A stretch of 64,000 nucleotides of DNA from NCBI GenBank assembly GCA_964632865.1, contig CAZWDH010000001.1, positions 23,086 to 87,085 of the forward strand. The letters are read 5' to 3'. A program made the position numbers and the translations under genes. The stretch is from JAHDWY01 sp964632865. GTDB lineage: Bacteria; Hydrogenedentota; Hydrogenedentia; Hydrogenedentales; SLHB01. The notes beneath the pieces were generated by a model, which saw only the letters and a list, made by a program, of their open reading frames with translations, did not search any database and was not told the origin of the DNA. Shown in pieces: positions 52,735 to 60,989 of the stretch. The stretch's first letter is position 1. Each line of letters opens with the position of its first letter.

Positions 52735-55700
52735 TCAGTTACTGGATTCCGGGGTGACAGTGGCAGGGCGAAATCGAGCGTACAGACCAGGCACGAACAG
52801 CAAATTGAGGATTGTGGAGGTCACAAGGCCACCGAGTATGACGACGGCCATGGGGTACTCGATTTCGTGGCCAGGGCGATTGCCGCCGAGCACAAGAGGG
52901 AGCAACCCTAAGCCAGCACAGAGGGCCGTCATGAGGATGGGAATGAGACGTTCTTGCGCACCCTGAAGAACCAACGGCGATTCGCTGGTTATCCCCTCAC
53001 GCTCAAGATGCTGAAAATGACTTACAAGCATAATGCCGTTTCGCGCGGCGATGCCCAGCACAGTCACAAAGCCGACGAGTGAACCAAGCGATAGAGTTCC
53101 TCCGGTGACGAGTGCCGCCAGAACGCCTCCGATCAAGGCAAATGGAAGCGTCAAGAAAACGAGAAACGCCAGTCGGAAGGATTGAAAATCAGCTTGGAGG
53201 AGTAGCAGAATCCCGACCAACGCCAGGCCCGCGAATGCAAATAGCCGGTTTCTGGACTCGCTACGAGCCGCGTATTCCCCGAGGAATTCCGGGTGGTACC
53301 CGCGGGCGAAGCCGATCGCTTTGATTTTCTGCTGGATGTCGCGTGCCACACCGCCCAGATCGCGGCCCTTCACATTGCAGGTCACGTCAATCCGGCGGGA
53401 CGCCCCTTCGCGTTTGATCTCGTTGGGAGCCTGGGCGATGAAAATCTCGGCAACGTCGCCAAGAGGAACGTGCCCGCCTCCCGGTGTGTCGATCGGAAGT
53501 TCCCGAAGCCCTGCGACATCGCTGCGCGTGGGAGACGTTCCCCAAACAACGACGTCGAAAATCTTCTGTTCTTCATAGACTTCACCGACTTTTGTGCCCT
53601 TGAGTAGAGTCGCCGCCGATCGCCGAATATCCGCGGCTGTGAGTCCAAAAACCGACGCTATTTCCGGGCGGATCTCGACGGCGATTTGAGGCACGACGAT
53701 TTGTGGTTCGACTTTCAGATCGGAAACCCCTTTGACGTCCGCGATGGTTTTCCCGACTTCTGCGGCCTTTTCGCGTAGCACAGCGATGTCCGGCCCGTAG
53801 ATGCGTACGACGATGGTCGCGCTCGCGCCGGTGAGTACTTCCTTGATCCGTTCTTTGAGGTACGTGAGCACATCGCGAAATAGGCCCGGATATCCATCAA
53901 CGACGCTCTTAATCTGTGCGACGGTCGAAGCGTAATTCACCGAAGGATCGACGCTGATCCAAAGTTCAGTGAAGTTCGGACCCACGACCTCGTCGGCGAC
54001 TTCCGCACGACCAATATGTGAGCCGAAGTTTCTCACTCCTGGTATTGCTCTCAGCTCCTTGCTGACCCGCGTGGTGATTCTACGCATCGCGTCCAGTGAC
54101 GTGCCGGGCTTTTCGACCCAGTGCATCAAGAAATCGGTTTCCTGAAAATCAGGAAGGAACTCCTCTCGCAGGAACGGAACAACAGCGGCGACGCTCGCTA
54201 CGCTGACGACAAGGAATACCGTGATCCCGCGAGTTCGTCCCAGCAGACGAGGCAGGATTGAGGCATACTTTTTCTTCAGCCAGGCGGAGAGGGGCGCGTC
54301 GCCGTGGCGCTGCGACGAATTGGGCAGTAGCAGCAGCGACATCGCCGGCGTCACCGTAAGGGCCACCAACAACGACGCGAGGATCGCCAGGATGTAGGAC
54401 AGACCCAGGGGACGAAAAAAAGACCCGGCAAGCCCGGGAAGAAACAAGATGGGCAGAAACACCAAAATGACAATCAGACTGGCGAAGACAACGGCACCGC
54501 GAACTTCAAGCGAAGCGTCGAGAACGACCTGAAATGCCGCGCGTGGGTGAGCGGCAATGCGGTTAAGGCGCAGGCGGCGCGCAATGTTCTCCACGTCGAT
54601 GATCGCGTCGTCCACGACTTCGCCGACAGCGATGACCAACCCTGCCAACGTCATGACGTTGATCGTGGCGCCCCGCCAATAGAGGACAATCGCCGCGCAA
54701 AGCAGCGAGAGCGGGATCGCTACGAGGCTGATCAGCGCCGTCCGCCAATTGAACAAGAAGAGGCAGAGGATGAGGGCCACGATCACGCACCCCAGGAGCA
54801 TGGCATGCGTCAGATTCTTGAGTGACGTCTCGATAAAGGTCGCAGGGCGGAAGATGGTAGGATCAATATCAACGCCTTTCAGCGCCGGTCGAAGCGCCTC
54901 TATGGCAGCTTCGACATCTCGGGTTACGTCCAGGGTGTTGCCCCATGGTTGTTTCTCCACGATGAGCAACAAACCGGGCCCATCGTTGATGACCGCATCG
55001 CCTATCGGCGGCGGGTGGCCGACGACGACTTGCGTGACGTCACCAAGTCGCAGCGGCGTGCCGTCCCGGAATGCGAGTACGGAGCGAGCCAAGTCTTCGG
55101 GCTCAACGATCGAAGTGTAGTGTCGCACGGGCAGGCGTTGATTCGGCGTGTCCACGAAACCGCCAGCACCAATCACTACCGCATCTCCAGCAGCGCGGAC
55201 CACTTGGTCAAGGGTTACGTCATGAGCGCGGAGCACGTCGGGATCGACGAGCACTTGAAACCGCCGATCCCGCTGCCCCCAAATAGCGACGTTGGCAACG
55301 CCGGGTACCGCCATGAGGCGCGGTCGGATAGTCCATTTTGCGAGTTGCGTAAGGTCCATCTGGGAAAGCGTTGCGGATGACATTCCGATCTTGAGCGCCC
55401 GGCTGGTGGACGAAAGCGGCGACAACATCACCGGTGGCCTGGCAGCCGCCGGCAGCCGATTAGCCTCAACCGCCAAACGCTCCTGGACGATTTGACGGGC
55501 CTTGAGTAAATCGGCTCCCTCCTGAAAGATGAGTACCACCGACGAGAGACCCAATACTGACTTGGAGCGAATGGTCTTGAGCCAGGCCGTACCGTTCAAG
55601 GAGTTTTCGAGGGGGACGGTGACCAAACTCTCGACCTCCTCCGTGGAGAGTCCAGGTGCTTCCGTTTGGATTTCCACCAACGGCGGCGCGAATTCTGGAA

Positions 55701-55815
55701 AAACATCCAGGGGAGTCTTCTGGGCGGCCCAGATTCCGAGCACCATGACAACGACCGCGCAGGCAACGGTCAGGATGCGAAACCTCAGTGAAGTTGAGAC
55801 GACCGCATTGAGCAC
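52735..55815 (-). CDS. Heavy-metal efflux RND permease (CzcA/CusA family)
   Basis: A 1026-residue proton-driven metal exporter. It starts LNAVVSTSLRFRILTVACAV and has the HME-RND pattern TPLDVFPEFAPPLVEIQTEA. The TM4 relay reads IAVGEVVDDAIIDVENIARR, with two aspartates and a Glu unlike the CusA (MVDAAIVMIENAH) or classical CzcA (DGAVVIVEN) forms, so the metal cannot be assigned from it. The C-terminal half has VGFVTVLGIAARNGIMLVSH and PILMTALCAGLGLLPLVLGG. Translation begins at a GTG (55815) with GGAGAGG upstream, 19 bp behind the adaptor gene. It is the last gene of the leftward efflux operon. Confidence 0.94.
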   Translation of the reverse strand: MLNAVVSTSLRFRILTVACAVVVMVLGIWAAQKTPLDVFPEFAPPLVEIQTEAPGLSTEEVESLVTVPLENSLNGTAWLKTIRSKSVLGLSSVVLIFQEGADLLKARQIVQERLAVEANRLPAAARPPVMLSPLSSTSRALKIGMSSATLSQMDLTQLAKWTIRPRLMAVPGVANVAIWGQRDRRFQVLVDPDVLRAHDVTLDQVVRAAGDAVVIGAGGFVDTPNQRLPVRHYTSIVEPEDLARSVLAFRDGTPLRLGDVTQVVVGHPPPIGDAVINDGPGLLLIVEKQPWGNTLDVTRDVEAAIEALRPALKGVDIDPTIFRPATFIETSLKNLTHAMLLGCVIVALILCLFLFNWRTALISLVAIPLSLLCAAIVLYWRGATINVMTLAGLVIAVGEVVDDAIIDVENIARRLRLNRIAAHPRAAFQVVLDASLEVRGAVVFASLIVILVFLPILFLPGLAGSFFRPLGLSYILAILASLLVALTVTPAMSLLLLPNSSQRHGDAPLSAWLKKKYASILPRLLGRTRGITVFLVVSVASVAAVVPFLREEFLPDFQETDFLMHWVEKPGTSLDAMRRITTRVSKELRAIPGVRNFGSHIGRAEVADEVVGPNFTELWISVDPSVNYASTVAQIKSVVDGYPGLFRDVLTYLKERIKEVLTGASATIVVRIYGPDIAVLREKAAEVGKTIADVKGVSDLKVEPQIVVPQIAVEIRPEIASVFGLTAADIRRSAATLLKGTKVGEVYEEQKIFDVVVWGTSPTRSDVAGLRELPIDTPGGGHVPLGDVAEIFIAQAPNEIKREGASRRIDVTCNVKGRDLGGVARDIQQKIKAIGFARGYHPEFLGEYAARSESRNRLFAFAGLALVGILLLLQADFQSFRLAFLVFLTLPFALIGGVLAALVTGGTLSLGSLVGFVTVLGIAARNGIMLVSHFQHLEREGITSESPLVLQGAQERLIPILMTALCAGLGLLPLVLGGNRPGHEIEYPMAVVILGGLVTSTILNLLFVPGLYARFRPATVTPESSN

Positions 55816-55834
55816 GAATCGTGACCTCTCCGGC

Positions 55835-57109
55835 CTACTTGCCTACGCCGAACTCGGTTCCATAGAGTTCTGCTGCCCCCGCCGTGACGACCTGGCTTCC
55901 TGCTTTGATCCCGCGCCGCAGTATCGCCCAATCGCCGTCAGCCCGCTCCAATTCCACGCGTCGCCGTGTAAACTGATGTGCCTGTGTGGTTTCATAGACC
56001 CATGCACTGCCATGAATATCAAAGACAATTGCGGACCACGGAACGCGCAATCTTGATACTTCTTTCGATACGGGAAGGGTGACCATGACGCGCTGGCCGG
56101 GGCGAAAATCCGCTGCGTCGTTGCCGAGTTCAAAGAATAGATCGACGGTTGACGCCGAAACGTTTGCGGAGGCGGGCGCGGCAATGCGCGCAGCGTTGCG
56201 GGGCTTTTGCACCGCGACCTCACCCGGAAGGGTCACAACGGCGGTATTCGTGATGATGCTATTGGCCTCCCCGACATAAACGGGCACACGGATCCACACT
56301 CGATCAAGATTAGTCACTGTGAACAAGGGCGTTCCCGCAGTGACCAATTGATCGGTTGCAACAAAAAGTTGTTGGAGCACTCCATCAATGGGAGAGGAGA
56401 CGGCGAGAGATGGCACGGAGGACAGATCTGGTTCGACGCTGGTTTCGCCCAAAAATGCAAGTCTTTGCTTCGCCGCCTTTAGCGTCGCTTCGGCGGTGTC
56501 GAATTCGGCACGGGCATCGTCAAGGGCTCGTTCGCTCCCGGCGTTCCGTTCGCGGAGTTCATGGGCGCGATCAACCTTTTGTCGAGCGGCGTCCACGGCC
56601 ACCTGCGCCTTGGCGACCTGACCCTCTACCTCAACTCGCGCGGCTTCAATATCAACGTTGGCGCGGAGCCGGGCGAGCCGGTCGCCCGGCGACAGCACCT
56701 CATGCTCCGAGCCAATTACGGGCCATAGATGAAAAACCGGCCGGCTTCTCTGAATTCTTCCACCTACTATGGGAAGGCCATCGTCCGCTGCCATCACACG
56801 GCCCGTGAGCGGGGCCGCAACAACCAACGATCCGCCGGGTGGTGTGACCACTTCGCCGCCGAAAAGCCGTGTGCGATGAACGATAGACTCCTCAACCGGA
56901 GCCGTTTCAATCCCCAATCGCCTTTCGGCTTCGGGCTGGAGGGTAATCGTGGCGAGCTCGGCCTCCTTCACGGCGCCCTCGACCTTGGCCGGAGCGGACT
57001 TGGGCGGGTCGGCACCGAACCCTGAATGGGACGCGAAGCCTTGCACAAGGACGAGACCAAGAAGGACCGCTCGGCAACGGTTAGAACAAATATGCGGCGA
57101 GTATTTCAC
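55835..57109 (-). CDS. Heavy-metal efflux periplasmic adaptor (CzcB/CusB family)
   Basis: A periplasmic membrane fusion protein of about 424 residues. The order is signal peptide (CRAVLLGLVLVQGFASHSGF), barrel-sandwich half (GGSLVVAAPLTGRVMAADDG), long alpha hairpin (QVAKAQVAVDAARQKVDRAH), second half (AVSSPIDGVLQQLFVATDQL), beta barrel, and membrane-proximal domain (VVTAGAAELYGTEFG). No CusB methionine metal site is obvious. The frame is open to an ATG at 57151, but the GTG at 57109, with AGGA upstream, gives a better-placed signal peptide and reduces the overlap with the small lipoprotein gene. The alternative start adds 14 residues. Confidence 0.88.
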   Translation of the reverse strand: MKYSPHICSNRCRAVLLGLVLVQGFASHSGFGADPPKSAPAKVEGAVKEAELATITLQPEAERRLGIETAPVEESIVHRTRLFGGEVVTPPGGSLVVAAPLTGRVMAADDGLPIVGGRIQRSRPVFHLWPVIGSEHEVLSPGDRLARLRANVDIEAARVEVEGQVAKAQVAVDAARQKVDRAHELRERNAGSERALDDARAEFDTAEATLKAAKQRLAFLGETSVEPDLSSVPSLAVSSPIDGVLQQLFVATDQLVTAGTPLFTVTNLDRVWIRVPVYVGEANSIITNTAVVTLPGEVAVQKPRNAARIAAPASANVSASTVDLFFELGNDAADFRPGQRVMVTLPVSKEVSRLRVPWSAIVFDIHGSAWVYETTQAHQFTRRRVELERADGDWAILRRGIKAGSQVVTAGAAELYGTEFGVGK

Positions 57110-57284
57110 GGGCAAAATCCTGAAAGAAGGTCTGAATCTGTTGCATACCATCCGGTGACCCTTGACTTGGCGCTACATTGGAGTTGTCGCATCCCTGCAA
57201 GGCAGAAGAGCCTGCGAGGATCATCAGGAAGCATGCAGCCTTACACAAACTGTTCGTGCTACTTGAACTCGACCTCTTCTTCAT
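57081..57284 (-). CDS. Small lipoprotein inside the efflux operon
   Basis: A 67-residue protein with a basic start (MKKRSSSSSTNSLCK), hydrophobic core (ACFLMILAGSSALQGC) and lipobox SALQGC. The mature 36 residues end in an amphipathic helix, MQQIQTFFQDFAREILAAYL. Its ATG overlaps the TGA of the outer-membrane factor gene (ATGA), and its 3' end overlaps the adaptor gene, so it is embedded in the operon and should be translated. No family name is recognised. It may be an accessory or anchoring subunit of the pump. Confidence 0.72.
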   Translation of the reverse strand: MKKRSSSSSTNSLCKAACFLMILAGSSALQGCDNSNVAPSQGSPDGMQQIQTFFQDFAREILAAYLF

Positions 57285-58804
57285 GGCTTACCCTCTTTCA
57301 TGACGCCGTTCCCATCATCTCTGTTGAAATCTGGCAACGGTCTTCCAACGGCCAGCTCCAAGTCGACAATTGCGACGGCGTAATCGCGAAGGGTCTCGAC
57401 GTAGCGTCGTTGGTGGTCGATGAGTGCTTCTTGAGCGTCAAGAAGTACGAGGATGTTCTGCTGTCCGGTTTCATACAGCGCACGGGCGCCCTCGATGTTG
57501 GCGGTGTCGTTGGATTGAACCTGCGTTTCGTACAGAACCGCGACCGCCGACAGCGTTCGAGTCCTGCTCAGCGACCTTGCGACGGCTTGTGCAATCTCGT
57601 CGTGCAAGTCTTCCAGATCCTTCTGTCGCTGTACGACCGCAAAGCGGGCCTTGGCGATACCGGATTGATTTTGGTCCCAGATGGGCAACGTCATCGAGAC
57701 GGTTGCACCCAAAAGGGCATCGATGAACTGGCTTCGGGCTTGGTCTCGTTGAGCGCGGGACTGAATGCTCGGTGCCGTGAGTTGTCCCGCGGCCATGGAG
57801 GCTCGAGCGGTGTCGGCGAGTACGTTGCGGCTCGGTAAGGGGCGGCGCTCGGTTCGCTCTCCGGTGATTCCAAGGACGATGCTCGGGAAGACGTTTCGAC
57901 ACTGCCGAACAAACTCATCCTCGGCGGCCTGGACGGTAAATTCCGCGGCTTGGGCATCAAGCCGTTTCGTCAGGGCGTCGGCGAGAATGTCGGAGCCATC
58001 AAGGTCAAGCGACCGGGGTTGCGGAAGGGTATTGCTGAGTGTCCAAAGCGCGAAGGACCTGCTCAACCCCAGCAACCGCGCCAACGCGATTCCCGCAACC
58101 TCCCGATCGCCTTCAAGCCTGGCCAATTCCATGCGAAGGTCCAACAGACTCCCTCGCGCAAGATTGACCTCCAACGGATCGACTTCTCCCACATCCAACC
58201 GCGCTTGCACAACGTCGAGCGACTTCTGGGTCAGCGCGACGTGCTCACGACTAAGGGCGACGGCACGCTCAACCGCGACAAGACCGTAGTAATGACGACG
58301 CACCTCGGCGGTGAGCACTTGGGCGCGGCGGGTGAGTAGCAATACTGTTTGCTCCAGGTGTGATTCCGCGATTCTCTTCCTGACAGGAGTCTGCCAAAGG
58401 TCAACAATTTGCTGCGCGAGACCCGCCGTTAATTCGGATCGACCGCCCCCTTCGGGAAAGCGAACGCCGAACGAAAATGTAGGGTTCGTCAGGAGTCCGG
58501 ATTGGACGACATCAGCGCGCGCGATCCCGATTTCCTGAAACAGCGATTGAAGGCCCTTGTTGTTGAGCAAAGCAATGCCTGTCGCATCGTCGACTGAGAG
58601 GCCATCTTCAATCATCTCGTGAATGCGTGCCTCAACTGCTTGTTCGCATGACGGGTCGTACACGTCGTCCGCACCAACATGCGTCTTGACCATCTCTTGA
58701 GCGAGTGTGTAGTCCGGCCGGGGGTCAATGGTTGCACAGGACGGCATGGAAAGCGCATAGAAACCAAGGGCGATGGACCCTGTCCATTTGTTAGTTCGTG
58801 ACAT
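57281..58804 (-). CDS. Outer-membrane efflux factor (TolC/CzcC family lipoprotein)
   Basis: A 507-residue outer-membrane channel protein. The N-terminus has a hydrophobic stretch with probable lipobox LSMPSC. Two OEP-type alpha-hairpin halves follow (GIALLNNKGLQSLFQEIGIA, LVAVERAVALSREHVALTQK, then TVSMTLPIWDQNQSGIAKAR and GARALYETGQQNILVLLDAQ). It should form the trimeric exit duct of the metal pump. The ATG at 58804 is chosen because the signal starts at once; one at 58822 adds six residues. It is followed by the lipoprotein gene with ATGA. A decayed copy of a related gene lies just upstream at 58871-58966. Confidence 0.9.
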   Translation of the reverse strand: MSRTNKWTGSIALGFYALSMPSCATIDPRPDYTLAQEMVKTHVGADDVYDPSCEQAVEARIHEMIEDGLSVDDATGIALLNNKGLQSLFQEIGIARADVVQSGLLTNPTFSFGVRFPEGGGRSELTAGLAQQIVDLWQTPVRKRIAESHLEQTVLLLTRRAQVLTAEVRRHYYGLVAVERAVALSREHVALTQKSLDVVQARLDVGEVDPLEVNLARGSLLDLRMELARLEGDREVAGIALARLLGLSRSFALWTLSNTLPQPRSLDLDGSDILADALTKRLDAQAAEFTVQAAEDEFVRQCRNVFPSIVLGITGERTERRPLPSRNVLADTARASMAAGQLTAPSIQSRAQRDQARSQFIDALLGATVSMTLPIWDQNQSGIAKARFAVVQRQKDLEDLHDEIAQAVARSLSRTRTLSAVAVLYETQVQSNDTANIEGARALYETGQQNILVLLDAQEALIDHQRRYVETLRDYAVAIVDLELAVGRPLPDFNRDDGNGVMKEGKP

Positions 58805-58870
58805 AGGGTTACCGTCGCCCATGAAACGCGCAATTCCCTCAATGATCCCTATCGAAAAGCAACGACCGGG

Positions 58871-58966
58871 GTTACGGGAGTGGAGTCATGATGACGGTCC
58901 ATTGCGCAATGGACCGACTCAGCCCCATCGCTCGCGCCAACGAAATTCCCGCACTATCCCGGTCGG
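58871..58966 (-). pseudogene. Remnant of a second CzcC-like gene
   Basis: The minus strand reads DRDSAGISLARAMGLSRSIA and QWTVIMTPLP, then a stop. The intact gene at 57281-58804 has DREVAGIALARLLGLSRSFA and LWTLSNTLPQP. The nucleotide match to about 58015-58105 is clear across about 90 bases. Only this internal piece survives, so it is a fragment of a duplicated or exchanged outer-membrane factor gene. Confidence 0.7.
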
Positions 58967-59081
58967 CATATTCTCTGCGCGTACACTCCCCCTTGGGGGG
59001 AAGAGCGAATCTTTGTCCTTCTACACTCCCGGTGCAGGAAACTTGCTGAACGGTGAGGATTCGCCAGGTCTGATTGTCGGA

Positions 59082-60041
59082 TTAGTGTCCTCCGAACGAG
59101 TACATATAGCTGATCCTCGCCGCGAAGCAGGGACATTCGCTGTCGCCGTCCAGACTCACCTCAGTAGCAAAGCCGAGCGTCTGGCAGTCATCTATGTGCC
59201 AATCCAAGCCAAGCTCAGCAGCATGCTGATCGCGATATCCCTCATGCTCGCTATTTGAGTACTTGTAATCGGCAATGAGAAGGAGATTGTCGCGCAGCCA
59301 GTGATCCATACCGATCGCAATACCCCACTGGAAATCGCGCTCATCCTGCTCGTCGTCGTCGAGCGTCGCCATGACAAAGGGCGGGTAAAGCACGTCGTCA
59401 TCATCATCGTCGGTATCCACGACCTTGAGCCACGGGTTCAAATGCAACCGCGTACTACCGGGAGTGATCGTCTTCGTGAACAAGCCGCGGAGCATGTAGT
59501 CAACGCCGTCGGAGTCGTGACCGGTCCCAAGAAAGAGGATGTTTCGGATGGCGAAGGCGGGCAAATTTCCGTCCTCTTCCCAAAGCCGCCAGTGCCAGCC
59601 TAGCTCAACGTCTCCATTTCCTTCAGCGTTGCCGTCGCCGATTTCGAAAGGCATTGCAAAAATCAACTCGTGGTCTTCCACCAATCCGTACTCTGCTTCA
59701 AATTCGTAGAAGAAGTCACTGCCGTCGTCGTCATCCGAATGCTTTAAGGTTTCCCACTCGAAGATGTTCTTGATGATCAGCTCTCCGGGTGGTTCGGGGT
59801 CGGCGCTACGCAGGAATACCGGTCCGTCAATCTCCCAGCTATCATCTTTGGTGGTTGTTGTTGTCGTAGTGGAGACGGTGGTCTTTTCATGAGCTACGGT
59901 CTGATCTTGCTTCTTACCGGCCGCGCTGGGCGGCGGCTGTTGACCTGCTTTGGCAGGCTCAGCCTGCACCCCCGCATTGAGCATGAGCACGCCCAATCCG
60001 CTTTGCAACAGCACCCCAGTTAGGAAAACCTTCTTGGTCAT
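59082..60041 (-). CDS. Outer-membrane beta-barrel protein with acidic loops
   Basis: A 319-residue exported protein. A signal peptide (KVFLTGVLLQSGLGVLMLNA, cleavage near VQAEP) and a Pro/Gln/Thr-rich spacer with a run of seven Thr precede a barrel of alternating strands (DFFYEFEAEYGLVEDHELIF, GDVELGWHWRLWEE, FQWGIAIGMDHWLRDNLLLI). The C-terminal strand ends ISYMYSFGGH. Several loops are Asp-rich (SDDDDGSDFF, DTDDDDDDV), which would bind divalent cations. GGAAG precedes the ATG at 60041. It is the first gene of the leftward metal operon, divergent from the CusRS-like pair, so a metal-related role is likely but unproven. Confidence 0.8.
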   Translation of the reverse strand: MTKKVFLTGVLLQSGLGVLMLNAGVQAEPAKAGQQPPPSAAGKKQDQTVAHEKTTVSTTTTTTTKDDSWEIDGPVFLRSADPEPPGELIIKNIFEWETLKHSDDDDGSDFFYEFEAEYGLVEDHELIFAMPFEIGDGNAEGNGDVELGWHWRLWEEDGNLPAFAIRNILFLGTGHDSDGVDYMLRGLFTKTITPGSTRLHLNPWLKVVDTDDDDDDVLYPPFVMATLDDDEQDERDFQWGIAIGMDHWLRDNLLLIADYKYSNSEHEGYRDQHAAELGLDWHIDDCQTLGFATEVSLDGDSECPCFAARISYMYSFGGH

Positions 60042-60193
60042 CGTGTATTCTTCCACAGAACCGTGCCGAAACGATCGCCATTTTTTTTGAGTTCAACGCC
60101 GCACTGCGTCAAACCGCGATGTCCCACGCACACGTCAACAGATAATCGTCATGGAAGCTTATCAAGGAATCCGCTTGCGACGATTACGGCAAC

Positions 60194-60209
60194 ATGACAA
60201 ATCTGTAAT
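60194..60209. promoter_or_regulatory. Candidate CopR/CusR-type box
   Basis: ATGACAAATCTGTAAT, an imperfect inverted repeat, resembles the TGACA...TGTAAT boxes bound by copper-responsive OmpR-family regulators. It lies about 105 bp before the response regulator start and about 150 bp before the divergent barrel-protein start, so one site could serve both. Confidence 0.4.
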
Positions 60210-60314
60210 CTTGCCCAGCTTCTCGCTGGGACAGTCGAGGCGCGGTAGGCTGCTATTCTGTTCGACGCACCCCGCACGGGCGGCCGGTAGTGTTTCGCGT
60301 CGAGGAGTAGTTTC

Positions 60315-60989
60315 GTGCGCGTTCTTGTTGTCGAAGACGACCCGGGCATTGCCTCCTTTGTGAAGAAGGGGCTCGCCGAAGCTTCATGCGCCGTAGACGT
60401 CGCCCGCAATGGCCACGATGGCTTTCGCCTGGGGTGCGACGAACCCTATGACGTTATGATTCTGGACATCATGCTACCGGGCCGGGATGGCTTCGATGTT
60501 CTTCGTGCGTTGAGGGAGCGGGATGTTCGGACGCCCGTCATATGCCTGACGGCCAGGGATGGCGTCGAAGATCGTGTCACGGGGCTCAATCTCGGGGCGG
60601 ATGACTACCTGGCAAAGCCGTTCAGCTTCGCCGAGCTGTTCGCACGGATCCATGCCGTGCTGCGTCGTTCCGATGGGTTGGCGACCAAGCCGATCGTGGT
60701 GGGCGACATGACCATCGACTTACTCAGGCGAAGCATATCACGGGGCGGGAAGCGACTGGATTTGACGCCACGAGAGTATGCGATGGTGGAATATTTTGGG
60801 CGAAACGCAGGTCGCGTTTTGACCCGAACGATGATTCTTGAACATGTTTGGGACTTGCACCAGGATCCGTTGACCAACGTCGTAGACGTTCACATCAACC
60901 GATTGCGTCGAAAGATCGATCACGGTTTCAAGAGGCCGCTTCTTCACACGATTCGTGGCGTGGGTTATGTCCTCAGAGACGACACGTAA
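60315..60989 (+). CDS. OmpR-family response regulator, CusR/CopR-like
   Basis: A 224-residue two-component regulator. The receiver domain has the acidic pocket VVEDDPG, phosphoacceptor Asp in VMILDIMLPGRDGFDVL (about residue 51) and the Lys in DDYLAKPFS. The C-terminal winged helix has LDLTPREYAMVEYFGRNAGR and VVDVHINRLRRKIDHGF. The sequence is closest in style to CusR/CopR/CzcR metal regulators. Start GTG at 60315 has GAGGAG seven bases upstream. It overlaps the kinase gene by about 23 bp. Position opposite the metal pump operon supports control of it. Confidence 0.92.
   Translation: MRVLVVEDDPGIASFVKKGLAEASCAVDVARNGHDGFRLGCDEPYDVMILDIMLPGRDGFDVLRALRERDVRTPVICLTARDGVEDRVTGLNLGADDYLAKPFSFAELFARIHAVLRRSDGLATKPIVVGDMTIDLLRRSISRGGKRLDLTPREYAMVEYFGRNAGRVLTRTMILEHVWDLHQDPLTNVVDVHINRLRRKIDHGFKRPLLHTIRGVGYVLRDDT

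Noticed and set aside
58985..59003. CCCCC-TT-GGGGG hairpin as a terminator of the barrel-protein gene
   Set aside because: A two-base loop is too tight and no T tract follows in the required direction.
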